NCBI GenBank assembly: GCA_005883215.1
Contig: VAYS01000007.1
Location: 62,001 to 126,000 of the forward strand
Direction of reading: 5' to 3'
DNA from: Actinomycetota bacterium
Lineage (GTDB): Bacteria; Actinomycetota; Thermoleophilia; Solirubrobacterales; Solirubrobacteraceae
Length of the DNA: 64,000 bases
The notes beneath the pieces were generated by a model. It was not told where the DNA came from and ran no database searches. It saw nothing but the letters and a program-made list of their open reading frames with translations. The position numbers and the translations under genes are program-made. The number at the start of each line of letters is the position of its first letter. The first letter of the stretch is position 1. This document shows, piece by piece, positions 35,980 through 45,800 of this stretch.

Positions 35980-37677
35980 TTAGCCGGGCACGCGGTGCGG
36001 GGCGGGGAGCCGCGCGCACACCGTGGTACCGGCGGGGTCGGAGTGCACCTCGAACGAGCCGCCGGCGAGCTCGACCCGTTCCCGCATGCCCAGGAGACCG
36101 AAGCCCTCGCTGTGAGCGGTGGAGTCGAAGCCCTGGCCGTCGTCGCTGACCGTCACCTCGATCCAGCCGTTGGCCTCGATGATGCGCACGCGCGCCTGGT
36201 CGGCGTCGGCGTGCTTGACCACGTTGGTCAGCGCCTCCTGGGTCAGCCGGTAGATCGTCAGCTCGACCGCCGGCTCGACCCGGATCTCGAGCTGGTCCGC
36301 GCCCGCTCCCCGATTCACGTCCAGCGCTACCGGCAGCCCGGAGGTGGCTCCCATCCGCTCCACCAGCGCCTCCATCGCCGGCAGCACCCCGAGCTCGTCG
36401 AGTGCCGCCGGGCGCAGGTCGGAGATCAGGCTGCGCAGGTTGCGGATGCTCTCGGTGACCTGGGCCATCGCCGCGTCGATCGCCTGGCCCCGCCGATGTG
36501 CATCGGGCGCCCGTCGCGTGGTGGAGAGCAGCACGTTGACGCTGGCCAGGTCCTGCAGCGTCTCATCGTGCAGCTCCTGGGCCCAGCGGGTCCGCTCGTG
36601 CTCGGCGGCCTCCAAGCTGCGCCGCAGTGACTGCGCGGCGACCGAGCGCGCGGTGGCCACCGCGGTGGCCGCGGTGGCCGCGAACGTCTTGAGCTGGTCG
36701 AGCGCGTCGGGACCCGGCGCGGCGTCGCCGTCCGCGCTCACGGTGGACAGGATCCCCACCGGCCGCCCCCGAAAGATCATCGGGATCTGCAGCGACTTGG
36801 GCGCCCGGACCTGAGCGATCTGGGTGGGAGCGACCGGTGCATCGGGCTGGGACGCGGTCTCGGCGAGCTCGGCCACGAGATCCTCCACCCAGACCACCCT
36901 CCCCGTGCGCAGCGCCTCGCCCATCGCCGTCCCGTTGGTGGCAAAGCGCCTACCCCGCAGCGACGCGTCGACCGGCCCGGCGGTCGCCGCGATCACCAGC
37001 TCCTCGCCCTCGACCAGGAAGATCAGCATCGAGTGGGCGTCCACCAAGGCCCGGCCCCGCTTGACGATCAGCTCGAGGATCCGATCCAGCTCGGTCTCGC
37101 CCCCCACCGAGCGGGCGATCTCGGCGGTCATCCGGCTGGTGAGCATCGCGCGCTCGAGCTCCTCGTTGCGGGCCTCGACCTTCTGATGCAGTCGCGCGTT
37201 GTCGAGCGCGGTGGCGGCCCAGCCGGCGAGGATGACCACCGCCTCCTCGTCCCCCTCGGTGAAGTCGCCCTCCGTCTTCTCGGTCAGATACAGGTTCCCC
37301 CACGCCCTGCCCCGGATGCTGATCGGCACGCCGAGGAAGTTGCCCATCGGTGGATGGCCGGTGGGGAAGCCGTAGGACTTGGGATGGTCTCCGACCCGCG
37401 ACAGGCGCAGGGGCTTGGGGTCGGAGATCAGCACCCCGAGCACCCCGCGCCCGCGGGGCAGATCGCCGATGCGCGCGCGTGTCCGCTCGTCGATCCCTAG
37501 CGTGATGAAGCGCTCGAGCTCGACGCGCTCCTCGTCGAGGATGCCCAGCGCCGCGTAGCGGGCCCCGGTGGCCTCTCGCGCCGCCTCCACCACCTGCCTG
37601 AGCACGACCTCCGGATCCAGCTCGGACATCAGCGCGCGTCCGACGGAGATCAAATGTCGCAGCCGTGCTTCGTTCAC
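35980..37677 (-). CDS. GAF-domain sensor histidine kinase (NarL/DevS type)
   Basis: 565 residues from GTG 37677. Two GAF domains (about 10-165 and 190-345) are followed by a HisKA_3 dimerisation domain whose phospho-acceptor lies in AQELHDETLQDLASV, and by a HATPase with LTQEALTNVVKHADA (N box) and VSDDGQGFD (G1). There is no membrane segment, so it is cytoplasmic; the GAF pair resembles DevS/DosS sensors of gas or redox state, but haem binding cannot be confirmed. The likely partner is the LuxR-type regulator at 39121, on the other side of the flavin oxidoreductase gene. Confidence 0.93.
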   Translation of the reverse strand: MNEARLRHLISVGRALMSELDPEVVLRQVVEAAREATGARYAALGILDEERVELERFITLGIDERTRARIGDLPRGRGVLGVLISDPKPLRLSRVGDHPKSYGFPTGHPPMGNFLGVPISIRGRAWGNLYLTEKTEGDFTEGDEEAVVILAGWAATALDNARLHQKVEARNEELERAMLTSRMTAEIARSVGGETELDRILELIVKRGRALVDAHSMLIFLVEGEELVIAATAGPVDASLRGRRFATNGTAMGEALRTGRVVWVEDLVAELAETASQPDAPVAPTQIAQVRAPKSLQIPMIFRGRPVGILSTVSADGDAAPGPDALDQLKTFAATAATAVATARSVAAQSLRRSLEAAEHERTRWAQELHDETLQDLASVNVLLSTTRRAPDAHRRGQAIDAAMAQVTESIRNLRSLISDLRPAALDELGVLPAMEALVERMGATSGLPVALDVNRGAGADQLEIRVEPAVELTIYRLTQEALTNVVKHADADQARVRIIEANGWIEVTVSDDGQGFDSTAHSEGFGLLGMRERVELAGGSFEVHSDPAGTTVCARLPAPHRVPG

Positions 37678-37856
37678 CTGGCTGGGTTCCTGCAGCCGCT
37701 GTAAGGGCGCACACCCGTTCCCCGAGCTTAGCCCGCCCAGGCGGGGACGCAATCCCCAAAATTGGGGAGAACCGCGGCCGGCGCCCCGTCCCCGGCGCGT
37801 AGTTCACCGCAGCGAAATACGGACGGCTGCGGATGGCGCTGCCAGGGGTCGGAGCC

Positions 37857-37868
37857 TAGGTTGTGCCC
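37857..37868 (+). promoter_or_regulatory. leaderless promoter of the flavin oxidoreductase gene
   Basis: TAGGTT (37857-37862) then six bases to ATG 37869. This spacing decides for the ATG over the GTG at 37863. Confidence 0.5.
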
Positions 37869-39029
37869 ATGTCCACCAACGGGTCCTCTGCCCACGGTGC
37901 CACGGGCCCCCGCTTTGAGGTCCTCATCGCCGGCGGCGGGGTGGCCGCGCTGGAGGGGCTCATCGCCTTGCGCGCCCTGGTCGGGGACCGCGTGTCGATC
38001 TCTCTGCTCGCCGCCGATCCCGAGTTCGTCTACCGGCCGCTCGTCGTGCGGGCGCCGTTCGGCATGGGCGCCGCCGAGCGCTATCCCCTGGCCGAGGTCG
38101 CCGGGCACTTCGGCGCCACCCTCCATGCCGATGCCTTCGCCTGGGTCGATGCCCAGCGCCGCCTGGCCGGCACGGAGTCCGGTGGACGGCTTCGCTACGA
38201 CGCCCTGCTGCTCGCGCTGGGGGCCCGCCCGTACCCCGCCCTCAAACGCGTCCTGACCCTCGACGACCGGGGCCTGGGGGAGGCGTTTCGCGGCCTGGTC
38301 CAGGACATCGAGGAGGGCTACGCCCGCCGCGTCGCGTTCGTCGCGCCGCCGGGGCCCGCATGGCCGCTGCCCCTGTATGAGCTCGCGCTGCTGACCGCCC
38401 GGCGCGCGTTTGAGATGTGCGTCGACGTCGAGCTCAGCCTGGTCACCCCCGAGGATGCGCCGCTGGCGCTCTTCGGGCAGACCGCCAGCCTCGCGGTCGA
38501 GGAGCTTCTGCGCGAGGCGGGCGTCGCCGTCCATACCTCCTCGTATCCGACGCTCGAGGATCGCAGCCTGATCCTGCACCCGCGGGGCGTCAGGCTCGAC
38601 GTCGAGCGGGTGGTCTCGCTTCCCCTGCTCGTCGGTCCCTCGGTCCGCGGACTGCCGTGCGCCCGCGACGGGTTCATCCCCGTCAACCCTACGGGGCAGG
38701 TGCCCGGCGTCCAGGGCGTGTTCGCCGCCGGGGACGCGGTCGACTTCCCGATCAAGCACGGGGGCCTGGCGGCCCAGCAGGCCGACGTGGCCGCGACCTC
38801 GATCGCCGCGCTCGCCGGCGTGCCGGTGGAGCGAAAGCGCTTCCGACCGGTGCTGCGGGCGATGCTGCTCACCGGCGCCGAGCCCCGCTACCTGACCGCG
38901 AAGATCAGCGGCGGCGCCGGCTGGAGCTCGACCGTCTCGCCCACCTGCCCGTGGTCACCGCCGGGCAAGATCGCCGCCGAGTACCTCGGACGCTATCTCG
39001 AGGAGCGCCAGCCGACGGCGGCCCGCTGA
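37869..39029 (+). CDS. FAD-dependent pyridine nucleotide-disulphide oxidoreductase, SQR/NDH-2-like
   Basis: 386 residues. The FAD loop is VLIAGGGVAALEGLIALRAL; the second FAD contact is GVFAAGDAVDFP. The lack of a clear GxGxxG NAD motif in the middle and the C-terminal region GGLAAQQADVAATSIAAL resemble sulfide:quinone oxidoreductase and related flavoproteins. Cys184, Cys264 and Cys360 are present, but they do not obviously match the spacing of the three SQR cysteines, so sulfide oxidation is unproven. It lies between a histidine kinase and its probable response regulator, suggesting control by redox or gas signals. Confidence 0.82.
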   Translation: MSTNGSSAHGATGPRFEVLIAGGGVAALEGLIALRALVGDRVSISLLAADPEFVYRPLVVRAPFGMGAAERYPLAEVAGHFGATLHADAFAWVDAQRRLAGTESGGRLRYDALLLALGARPYPALKRVLTLDDRGLGEAFRGLVQDIEEGYARRVAFVAPPGPAWPLPLYELALLTARRAFEMCVDVELSLVTPEDAPLALFGQTASLAVEELLREAGVAVHTSSYPTLEDRSLILHPRGVRLDVERVVSLPLLVGPSVRGLPCARDGFIPVNPTGQVPGVQGVFAAGDAVDFPIKHGGLAAQQADVAATSIAALAGVPVERKRFRPVLRAMLLTGAEPRYLTAKISGGAGWSSTVSPTCPWSPPGKIAAEYLGRYLEERQPTAAR

Positions 39030-39106
39030 ACGCGACCGTCGCACCTTCAGTACTTAACCGCCGCCGTCTGCGGGCATTCGCGATTCCGGACCGGGTAGCG
39101 TCGGCC

Positions 39107-39120
39107 TAGCTTTGGTCTGG
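39107..39120 (+). promoter_or_regulatory. candidate leaderless promoter of the response regulator
   Basis: TAGCTT (39107-39112) lies eight bases before ATG 39121. It supports that start over the in-frame ATG at 39148. Confidence 0.4.
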
Positions 39121-39810
39121 ATGCACTCGACCACTAGCTTCACGGACATGGAGAGCTCACCGACCTCGGAGAAAGCGATCCGCGTCGTGCTGGCCGACGA
39201 CCACGCCGTGGTGCGCAAGGGGCTCCAGCTCCTACTCGACGCCGAACCGGACATCGAGGTGGTCGCCCTCGCCGGCGACGTCCCCGACGCGGTCCGCTAC
39301 GTGCGGGGCCATCGCCCCGACGTCCTCATCCTCGACCTCAACATGCCCGGCGGGTCGAGTATCGAGGCGATGTCCGACGTCCTCGAGACCTCCCCCGAGA
39401 CCCACATCGTGGTACTGACGATGCAGAACGAGCCGGCGTTCGCCCGCAGCGCGCTGGGAGCGGGGGCCACGGGATACGTGCTCAAGGAGGCCGCCGACGA
39501 CGAGCTGGTGGAGGCCGTGCACCGCGCGGCGGCGGGCGAGACCTACCTCAACCCCCAGCTCGGGGCGCGGGTCGCCGCCGAGCCGACTGCCGGCGCCGGC
39601 GCCGACGATCTCTCCGAGCGCGAGGTCGAGGTCCTGCGGCTGATCGCCCTGGGCCACACCAACGCCGAGATCGCCGAGCAGCTGTTCCTCTCGGTGCGCA
39701 CGGTCGAAAGCCACCGCGCCCACATCCAGCAGAAGCTGGGTCGCAGCACCCGCGCCGAGCTCGTCCGCTACGCGCTCGAGCACAAGCTGCTCGACGTCCC
39801 GGAGAGCTGA
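39121..39810 (+). CDS. response regulator, NarL/LuxR family
   Basis: 229 residues. The receiver domain has the acidic pair in VVLADDHAVVRKG, the phosphorylatable Asp72 in LILDLNMPGG, and KEA as the conserved Lys. The C-terminal LuxR HTH reads LSEREVEVLRLIALGHTNAEIAEQLFLSVRTVESHRAHIQQKLG. It probably receives phosphate from the GAF kinase at 35980-37677 and binds DNA as a dimer. A start at ATG 39148 would lose nine residues without harming the fold. Confidence 0.94.
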   Translation: MHSTTSFTDMESSPTSEKAIRVVLADDHAVVRKGLQLLLDAEPDIEVVALAGDVPDAVRYVRGHRPDVLILDLNMPGGSSIEAMSDVLETSPETHIVVLTMQNEPAFARSALGAGATGYVLKEAADDELVEAVHRAAAGETYLNPQLGARVAAEPTAGAGADDLSEREVEVLRLIALGHTNAEIAEQLFLSVRTVESHRAHIQQKLGRSTRAELVRYALEHKLLDVPES

Positions 39811-39820
39811 TCGGGCACCC

Positions 39821-39836
39821 GCCCCCGGCGGGGGGC
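39821..39836. terminator. bidirectional hairpin between convergent genes
   Basis: GCCCCC (39821-39826), GGCG loop, GGGGGC (39831-39836), between the response regulator stop and the stop of the convergent hydrolase. No T tract. Confidence 0.5.
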
Positions 39837-39838
39837 CG

Positions 39839-40801
39839 CTAGACCGGCGCCACGTCGGCGCCCGCGCGCGGGGCTTCGGCCGGGCGGCGACTGCGGGGGG
39901 CTCCCGGCGCGAGCAGCTCGCCCCAGTCACCGTCGTCGATGACCGCCGGCTCGGTGGTGGAGAGGAAGTCGAGCAGGACCTCGGCCAGCCCCTCGGGGTC
40001 CTCCAGGTGGGGAAAGTGCGCCGCGCGCGCCAGCGTGCGCAGGCGACTGCCCGGGATCGCCTCGTGCGCCGCCCGTCCGTGCCAGAGCGGGATCGTGTTG
40101 TCGCGCTCTCCCCACACGATCATCGTCGGCAGCCGAGCGAGCAGGTAGAGCCGATCCTGGGCGCTGACGCGCTGGCCGCGCACGTCGATGACCGAACGCA
40201 GCGTCTGCAGGAACGCCTTGCGCGCGCCGGGCGGCTCCAGCGGCCGGAGCGCGCGGGCGATCGCCTGCAGGTAGACGCCCTGGCCGACGCCGCGGGCCCG
40301 CAGCCGCCGCCCCGACTCCCCCAGCGCCGCCAGCACCCGCGGATGCGCCGCCAGCCACAGGATGGCCGAGGTGCCCGGCACGGCGGCGCTGCGCAGCAGC
40401 GGGCTCACCTCGCGGCCCAGCCCCCCGCTCGAGACCAGCACCAGGCGCTCGGTGCGCTGGGGAAACTGGTAGAAGAACTGCATCGCCACGCCGCCGCCGA
40501 GCGAGTGGCCCACCAGCGAAGCCCGGCCCACGCCGATCGCCGCCAGCAGGTCCCGGATGCTCGCCGCGTGGGCGCCGAGCGAGTAGTCGCCGCGCGGCGT
40601 CGCCGAGTCGCCGTGGCCGATCAGGTCGGGGGCGATCACCGTGTGCTCGCCGGCGAGACGCAGGGCCACGGCTTCCCAGTGGCGCGAGGAGTTCACCATC
40701 CCGTGGATCAGCACGACGGGCGGCCCGGCGCCGGCGACCCGGTAGACCACCCGGTGCCCGTGCAGCTCGATCTCCCACTCGTCGAAGTCCCGTCCAGACA
40801 C
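39839..40801 (-). CDS. alpha/beta-fold hydrolase with intact triad
   Basis: 320 residues. The oxyanion motif VVLIHGMVNSSRHW, nucleophile elbow VGHSLGGG (Ser100), acid Asp234 in WGERDNTIP and His262 in AAHFPHLEDPE form a full catalytic triad. The best match by pattern is to epoxide hydrolase/lactonase/meta-cleavage-type esterases; a substrate cannot be assigned. The last 35 residues are Arg/Pro/Ala rich and probably disordered. It contrasts with the triad-less homologue at 11115-11825. Confidence 0.92.
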   Translation of the reverse strand: MSGRDFDEWEIELHGHRVVYRVAGAGPPVVLIHGMVNSSRHWEAVALRLAGEHTVIAPDLIGHGDSATPRGDYSLGAHAASIRDLLAAIGVGRASLVGHSLGGGVAMQFFYQFPQRTERLVLVSSGGLGREVSPLLRSAAVPGTSAILWLAAHPRVLAALGESGRRLRARGVGQGVYLQAIARALRPLEPPGARKAFLQTLRSVIDVRGQRVSAQDRLYLLARLPTMIVWGERDNTIPLWHGRAAHEAIPGSRLRTLARAAHFPHLEDPEGLAEVLLDFLSTTEPAVIDDGDWGELLAPGAPRSRRPAEAPRAGADVAPV

Positions 40802-40859
40802 CGGCGCGGCACCTTACTGGCGGGCGCTGCGGGGCCGACCGGCCGCCCTCGCGGCGGCT

Positions 40860-40897
40860 GTCACAAGCTTGTTACAAAGTCCGTCACAAAGTAGGAT
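40860..40897 (+). promoter_or_regulatory. promoter and operator-like repeats of the ATP synthase operon
   Basis: TTGTTA (40869-40874), exactly 17 bases, then TAGGAT (40892-40897): a good -35/-10 pair. The -35 sits in a near-palindrome GTCACAAGCTTGTTAC (40860-40875, one mismatched pair), and three repeats TCACAAG, TTACAAAG and TCACAAAG begin at 40861, 40872 and 40884, about one helical turn apart. A regulator binding site is likely. Confidence 0.65.
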
Positions 40898-40951
40898 GCG
40901 CCGTGTCGCCGAAGACGTGCCCGGCAGGGGCTCGGCGGCCAGCTGCGAGCG

Positions 40952-40978
40952 CCCGGCTCCCGCCGGGTCTTTGCGTCT
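40952..40978 (+). promoter_or_regulatory. hairpin in the atp leader, possible attenuator
   Basis: CCCGGC (40952-40957), TCCC loop, GCCGGG (40962-40967), then TCTTTGCGTCT, in the leader between the promoter and the first gene at 41046. It resembles a weak intrinsic terminator. Confidence 0.4.
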
Positions 40979-41045
40979 GTAGGGTGCCCGCCACATTTCA
41001 AAGCCGCCGTGATGACCGACATAGACAAGCCACGAGCCCGCGATC

Positions 41046-41276
41046 ATGAGCGCCCCCGAGCCGCCGTCCCGCCGGCCCGATCGGTCGCCTCGCGGGCCGG
41101 TCAATCGCGGTGCGGTGGCCGGCTCGGTGCTGGTGGCGACGATGCTGCTGTGCGCCGGGCTGGGCGCCGGCGCCGGAGCGCTGATCGGGGCGCCCGTGCT
41201 GCTCGGACTTCTGGGGCTGTTCGCCGGGCTCGTGGTCGGCTTCTGGCTCGTCTACCAGCGCTTCAAGGACCTGTGA
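41046..41276 (+). CDS. AtpZ/AtpI-like ATP synthase accessory membrane protein
   Basis: 76 residues with a basic, Pro-rich N terminus and two membrane helices (about 24-45 and 48-70) ending WLVYQRFKDL. Length and position at the head of an atp operon match AtpZ, which in other bacteria forms a complex with AtpI that helps c-ring assembly or ion supply. The assignment rests on position and topology; the sequence is too short for more. First gene of the operon after a 150-base leader. Confidence 0.8.
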   Translation: MSAPEPPSRRPDRSPRGPVNRGAVAGSVLVATMLLCAGLGAGAGALIGAPVLLGLLGLFAGLVVGFWLVYQRFKDL

Positions 41277-41280
41277 GGCG

Positions 41281-41682
41281 ATGACCTTCCTGCGTCAGCT
41301 CGACCTGTTCCTCGCCGCGCTCGCGCTGCCGCTGTTCCTGGCCGCCGGGCTGCCGATCCTGGGCTGGGCGGTGGCCGCCGCGGCGTGGCTGGTCCAGCGG
41401 GGGATCCAGGCGCTGGTGACGCGGCGGGCGACCGCCTCGCGCGACCCGCGCCAGGTGGTGGGACTGATGGCCGGGAGCATGATCGCCCGCGGTTGGCTGG
41501 TGGCCGGGTCGGTGTTCGCGGTGGGCGTGGCCGACTCCAACCGGGCCGGGCTGTCGGCCGCGGTCATGGTGATCGCGCTGTTCACCGTCTACTTCACGAT
41601 GGGCATGATCCTGCGCCCGTTCGACTCCGCCGCCCAGCACCCGGCGCCCGGGCGGCCCACCGGATCGGGGGTCCCTCGATGA
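41281..41682 (+). CDS. AtpI-like membrane protein of the ATP synthase operon
   Basis: 133 residues, four hydrophobic segments (about 8-40, 58-80, 85-95, 94-112). It lies between the AtpZ-like gene and atpB and its TGA overlaps the atpB ATG (ATGA), the usual place of AtpI, a small assembly factor for the c ring. Sequence conservation in this family is low, so identity is inferred mainly from position and topology. Confidence 0.75.
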   Translation: MTFLRQLDLFLAALALPLFLAAGLPILGWAVAAAAWLVQRGIQALVTRRATASRDPRQVVGLMAGSMIARGWLVAGSVFAVGVADSNRAGLSAAVMVIALFTVYFTMGMILRPFDSAAQHPAPGRPTGSGVPR

Positions 41683-42629
41683 GCGCCGCCCCCGCCGCCG
41701 CACCCGGCGACCATGGCCACGGCCTCAGCCGCCGGGTGAAGGTCTTCATCGGGCTCGCCCTGTTCCTGGCCGTGCTCGTGGCGCTGGGCGCCGCCTTCGG
41801 GTCGCACGGCATGAACAGCGACTACAAGCCCCAGGACGAGTTCAAGCTCGACGCCTGGATCTCGATCAAGCTGGGCGGGATCGACCTGTCGATCAACAAG
41901 GCGGTGCTCTACCTGGCGCTGGCCGGGGGCCTGACCGTGGCCACCATGACCTGGATCGCCAACCGCATGCACACGCGCCCCAACCGCGTGCAGACCGCGG
42001 TCGAGGTCATCTACCAGGGGCTGCTGCGCGACAACGTGGCCGGCCCCAGCAACATCGACCGGCGCATGGCGACCAAGTGGTTTCCCTTCCTGGGTGCCCT
42101 TTTCCTGTTCATCTGGTACTCGAACCTGCTCGGCTACATCCCCTTGCCCACCAACAGCGAGGAGACGTTCAACGTCTTCGGCGCCCACATCCCCTCCTTC
42201 GCGCTCTACGCGGCCACCGCCAACATCTCGGTCACCCTGGCGCTGACCCTGGTGGTGTGGATCAGCTACCACATCGAGGGCATCCGGGCCAAGGGGCCGA
42301 TCGGCTACCTGAAAAGCTGGGTCCCGGCCGGGGTGGAGGGCGGGGCGGCGATCCCGATCTTCGCCATCGAGGTGATCTCGCACTTCGTGCGCATCATCTC
42401 GCTGTCGGTGCGGCTGTTCGCCAACATCCTCGCCGGCCACCTGCTGATCCTGTTCATGGCCGGCGGCCTGGTGGTCCTGCTCGGGCTGGCCGCCCTGGGC
42501 GTGGTCACGCTGCCGATCGCCATCGCCTTCTTCATCTTCGAGGTGGTCCTGATCGCCACGCTGCAGGCGTTCATCTTCGCCACCCTGGCTGCCATCTACC
42601 TCGGCGGCGCCGTCGCCGAGCATCACTGA
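41679..42629 (+). CDS. atpB: ATP synthase F0 subunit a
   Basis: 316 residues. After a His-containing N terminus and an extra first helix come WFPFLGALFLFIWYSNLLGYIP and the essential-Arg helix IISLSVRLFANILAGHLLI, then the terminal helix LIATLQAFIFATLAAIYLGGAV. Together with the c ring it forms the proton path. The sequence is longer at its N terminus than in many bacteria because of a 25-residue hydrophilic stretch (DYKPQDEFKLDAW) after the first helix. It starts on the ATGA overlap with the AtpI-like gene. Confidence 0.97.
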   Translation: MSAAPAAAPGDHGHGLSRRVKVFIGLALFLAVLVALGAAFGSHGMNSDYKPQDEFKLDAWISIKLGGIDLSINKAVLYLALAGGLTVATMTWIANRMHTRPNRVQTAVEVIYQGLLRDNVAGPSNIDRRMATKWFPFLGALFLFIWYSNLLGYIPLPTNSEETFNVFGAHIPSFALYAATANISVTLALTLVVWISYHIEGIRAKGPIGYLKSWVPAGVEGGAAIPIFAIEVISHFVRIISLSVRLFANILAGHLLILFMAGGLVVLLGLAALGVVTLPIAIAFFIFEVVLIATLQAFIFATLAAIYLGGAVAEHH

Positions 42630-42645
42630 GACCAAGGAGCACAAA

Positions 42646-42936
42646 GTGGACATCTCATTTCTCCCCCACTTCCTGGCCCAGGCCTCCCAGACGGCCCAAG
42701 AGGGCATCGCCCGCAAGGCGGGCAAGGCGATCGCGCTCGGGGTGGGTGCGGGCCTCGGGACGATCGGCCCCGGCATCGGCGTCGGGTTCATCTTCGGCAA
42801 GGTGATCGAGGCGGTCACCCGCCAGCCCGAGATGCGCGACGAGATCACCTCGATCCAGTGGCTGGGCTTCGCGCTGACCGAGGCGATCGTCTTCTACGCG
42901 TTCATCTTCGGCCTGATCGCGTTCTTCCTGTCCTAG
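42646..42936 (+). CDS. atpE: ATP synthase F0 subunit c
   Basis: 96 residues from GTG. Two helices joined by the polar loop TRQPEMRDE; the first helix has the Gly repeat GVGAGLGTIGPGIGVGF and the second the ion-binding Glu in ALTEAIVFYAF. The Glu is followed by Ala-Ile rather than Ser-Thr, which speaks for protons and not sodium. The N-terminal 25 residues form an extension compared with typical 70- to 80-residue c subunits. Confidence 0.97.
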   Translation: MDISFLPHFLAQASQTAQEGIARKAGKAIALGVGAGLGTIGPGIGVGFIFGKVIEAVTRQPEMRDEITSIQWLGFALTEAIVFYAFIFGLIAFFLS

Positions 42937-42939
42937 TCG

Positions 42940-43512
42940 ATGACCGCGCTGGCCAACCCCGGCCTGTTCCTGGCCGCCAAGGACTCGGGCAACTTCCTGG
43001 TCAGCCCGGGCCTGGGCCCGATGATCTGGACTCTGATCGCCTTCGGGGCGACGATGTTCCTGCTCTCGCGGCTGGCCTTCCCGCGCATCTCCGAGGCGCT
43101 GGACAAGCGCCAGCGGGCGATCGAGGAGTCGATCGACACCGCCGAGCGGACCCGGCGCGAGGCCGACGAGCTGCTGGCCGAGTACCGCGAGCGCCTGCGC
43201 GAGGCGCGCGCGCAGGCCGACGAGATCATCGCCCGCGCGCGCAAGGCGGCCGAGGTGCACGGGCGGGAGGCATCCGAGGCGGCTCACGGTAGGCGCGAGG
43301 AGCTGATGGAGCAGGCCCGCCGCGACATCGAGGCCGAGACGCGCCGGGCGATCCAGGAGATCCGCAGCGAGGTCGCCGACCTCACGATCCTGGCCACCGA
43401 GAAGGTGACCCGCAAGGTGCTCACCGAGGAAGACCAGCGCCGCCTGGTCGAGGACGCCCTGGGCGATCTCGACTTCGCCGCGCTGTCGGCTCCCGAGCAG
43501 AGTTCGAGCTGA
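42940..43512 (+). CDS. atpF: ATP synthase F0 subunit b
   Basis: 190 residues: one N-terminal helix (LGPMIWTLIAFGATMFLLSRLAF, about residues 25-47) and a long charged coiled coil (RQRAIEESIDTAERTRREAD... to about 165), the peripheral stalk. The stop overlaps the ATG of atpH by one base. No second b-type gene is present, so the stalk should be a homodimer. Confidence 0.96.
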   Translation: MTALANPGLFLAAKDSGNFLVSPGLGPMIWTLIAFGATMFLLSRLAFPRISEALDKRQRAIEESIDTAERTRREADELLAEYRERLREARAQADEIIARARKAAEVHGREASEAAHGRREELMEQARRDIEAETRRAIQEIRSEVADLTILATEKVTRKVLTEEDQRRLVEDALGDLDFAALSAPEQSSS

Positions 43513-44042
43513 TGGAGGAGATCGCCCAGGTCTACGGGCGCTCGCTGTTCGAGGTGGCCCGCGAGCACGACAAGCTCGACGAGGTGCGCGGCCAGCTGGG
43601 GGAGCTGGCCGAGGCGATCGACCAGAGCCGCGAGCTGGCCCTGTTCTTCTTCTCGCCCTACTTCTCCACCGAGGAGAAGAAGGACGGCCTGCACCGCGCC
43701 GTCGAGGGCGCCGAGGAGATCCTGATCAACTTCCTCGAGCTGCTGCTCGAGAACCACCGCATGCCGCTGCTGTTTCGCATCCGCCAGCGCTACGACGAGC
43801 TGTGGGAGCAAGAGCACCGGCTGCTGCCCGTGCAGGTGACCAGCGCGATCGAGCTCGACGAGCAGATCGTCTCGGACCTCGGGGCGCGGATCGGCGAGCG
43901 CACCGGCCGCCGGGTGGAGCTCACCCAGCGGGTGGAGCCCGACATCCTCGGGGGGATCGTGGTCCAGGTGGGCAACTCGATCCTCGACGCCTCGATCCGA
44001 AATCGCCTGGAACAACTACGCAAGCAGGTCGCCCGGGGTTAG
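43512..44042 (+). CDS. atpH: ATP synthase F1 subunit delta
   Basis: 176 residues, all-helical N-terminal domain ([22 protein letters not shown]) and the conserved C-terminal [32 protein letters not shown]. It links the b stalk to the top of the alpha3beta3 head. Starts one base inside the atpF stop. Confidence 0.96.
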   Translation: MEEIAQVYGRSLFEVAREHDKLDEVRGQLGELAEAIDQSRELALFFFSPYFSTEEKKDGLHRAVEGAEEILINFLELLLENHRMPLLFRIRQRYDELWEQEHRLLPVQVTSAIELDEQIVSDLGARIGERTGRRVELTQRVEPDILGGIVVQVGNSILDASIRNRLEQLRKQVARG

Positions 44043-44097
44043 GCTGGGGCGCGGCCCCGTCCCGGGACACCACCGGAAAGAGAGCACACACACCGCC

Positions 44098-45762
<1,665 letters not shown>

Positions 45763-45800
45763 GCTGAGCGGCCCCGTCTTCCCCCGGCCTCGGTACCCAC

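Noticed and set aside
41009-41284. Short plus-strand frame overlapping the AtpZ-like gene in another frame
   Set aside because: The alternative frame at 41046-41276 has two membrane helices and fits the operon; this one is Arg/Gly-rich and lacks hydrophobic segments.
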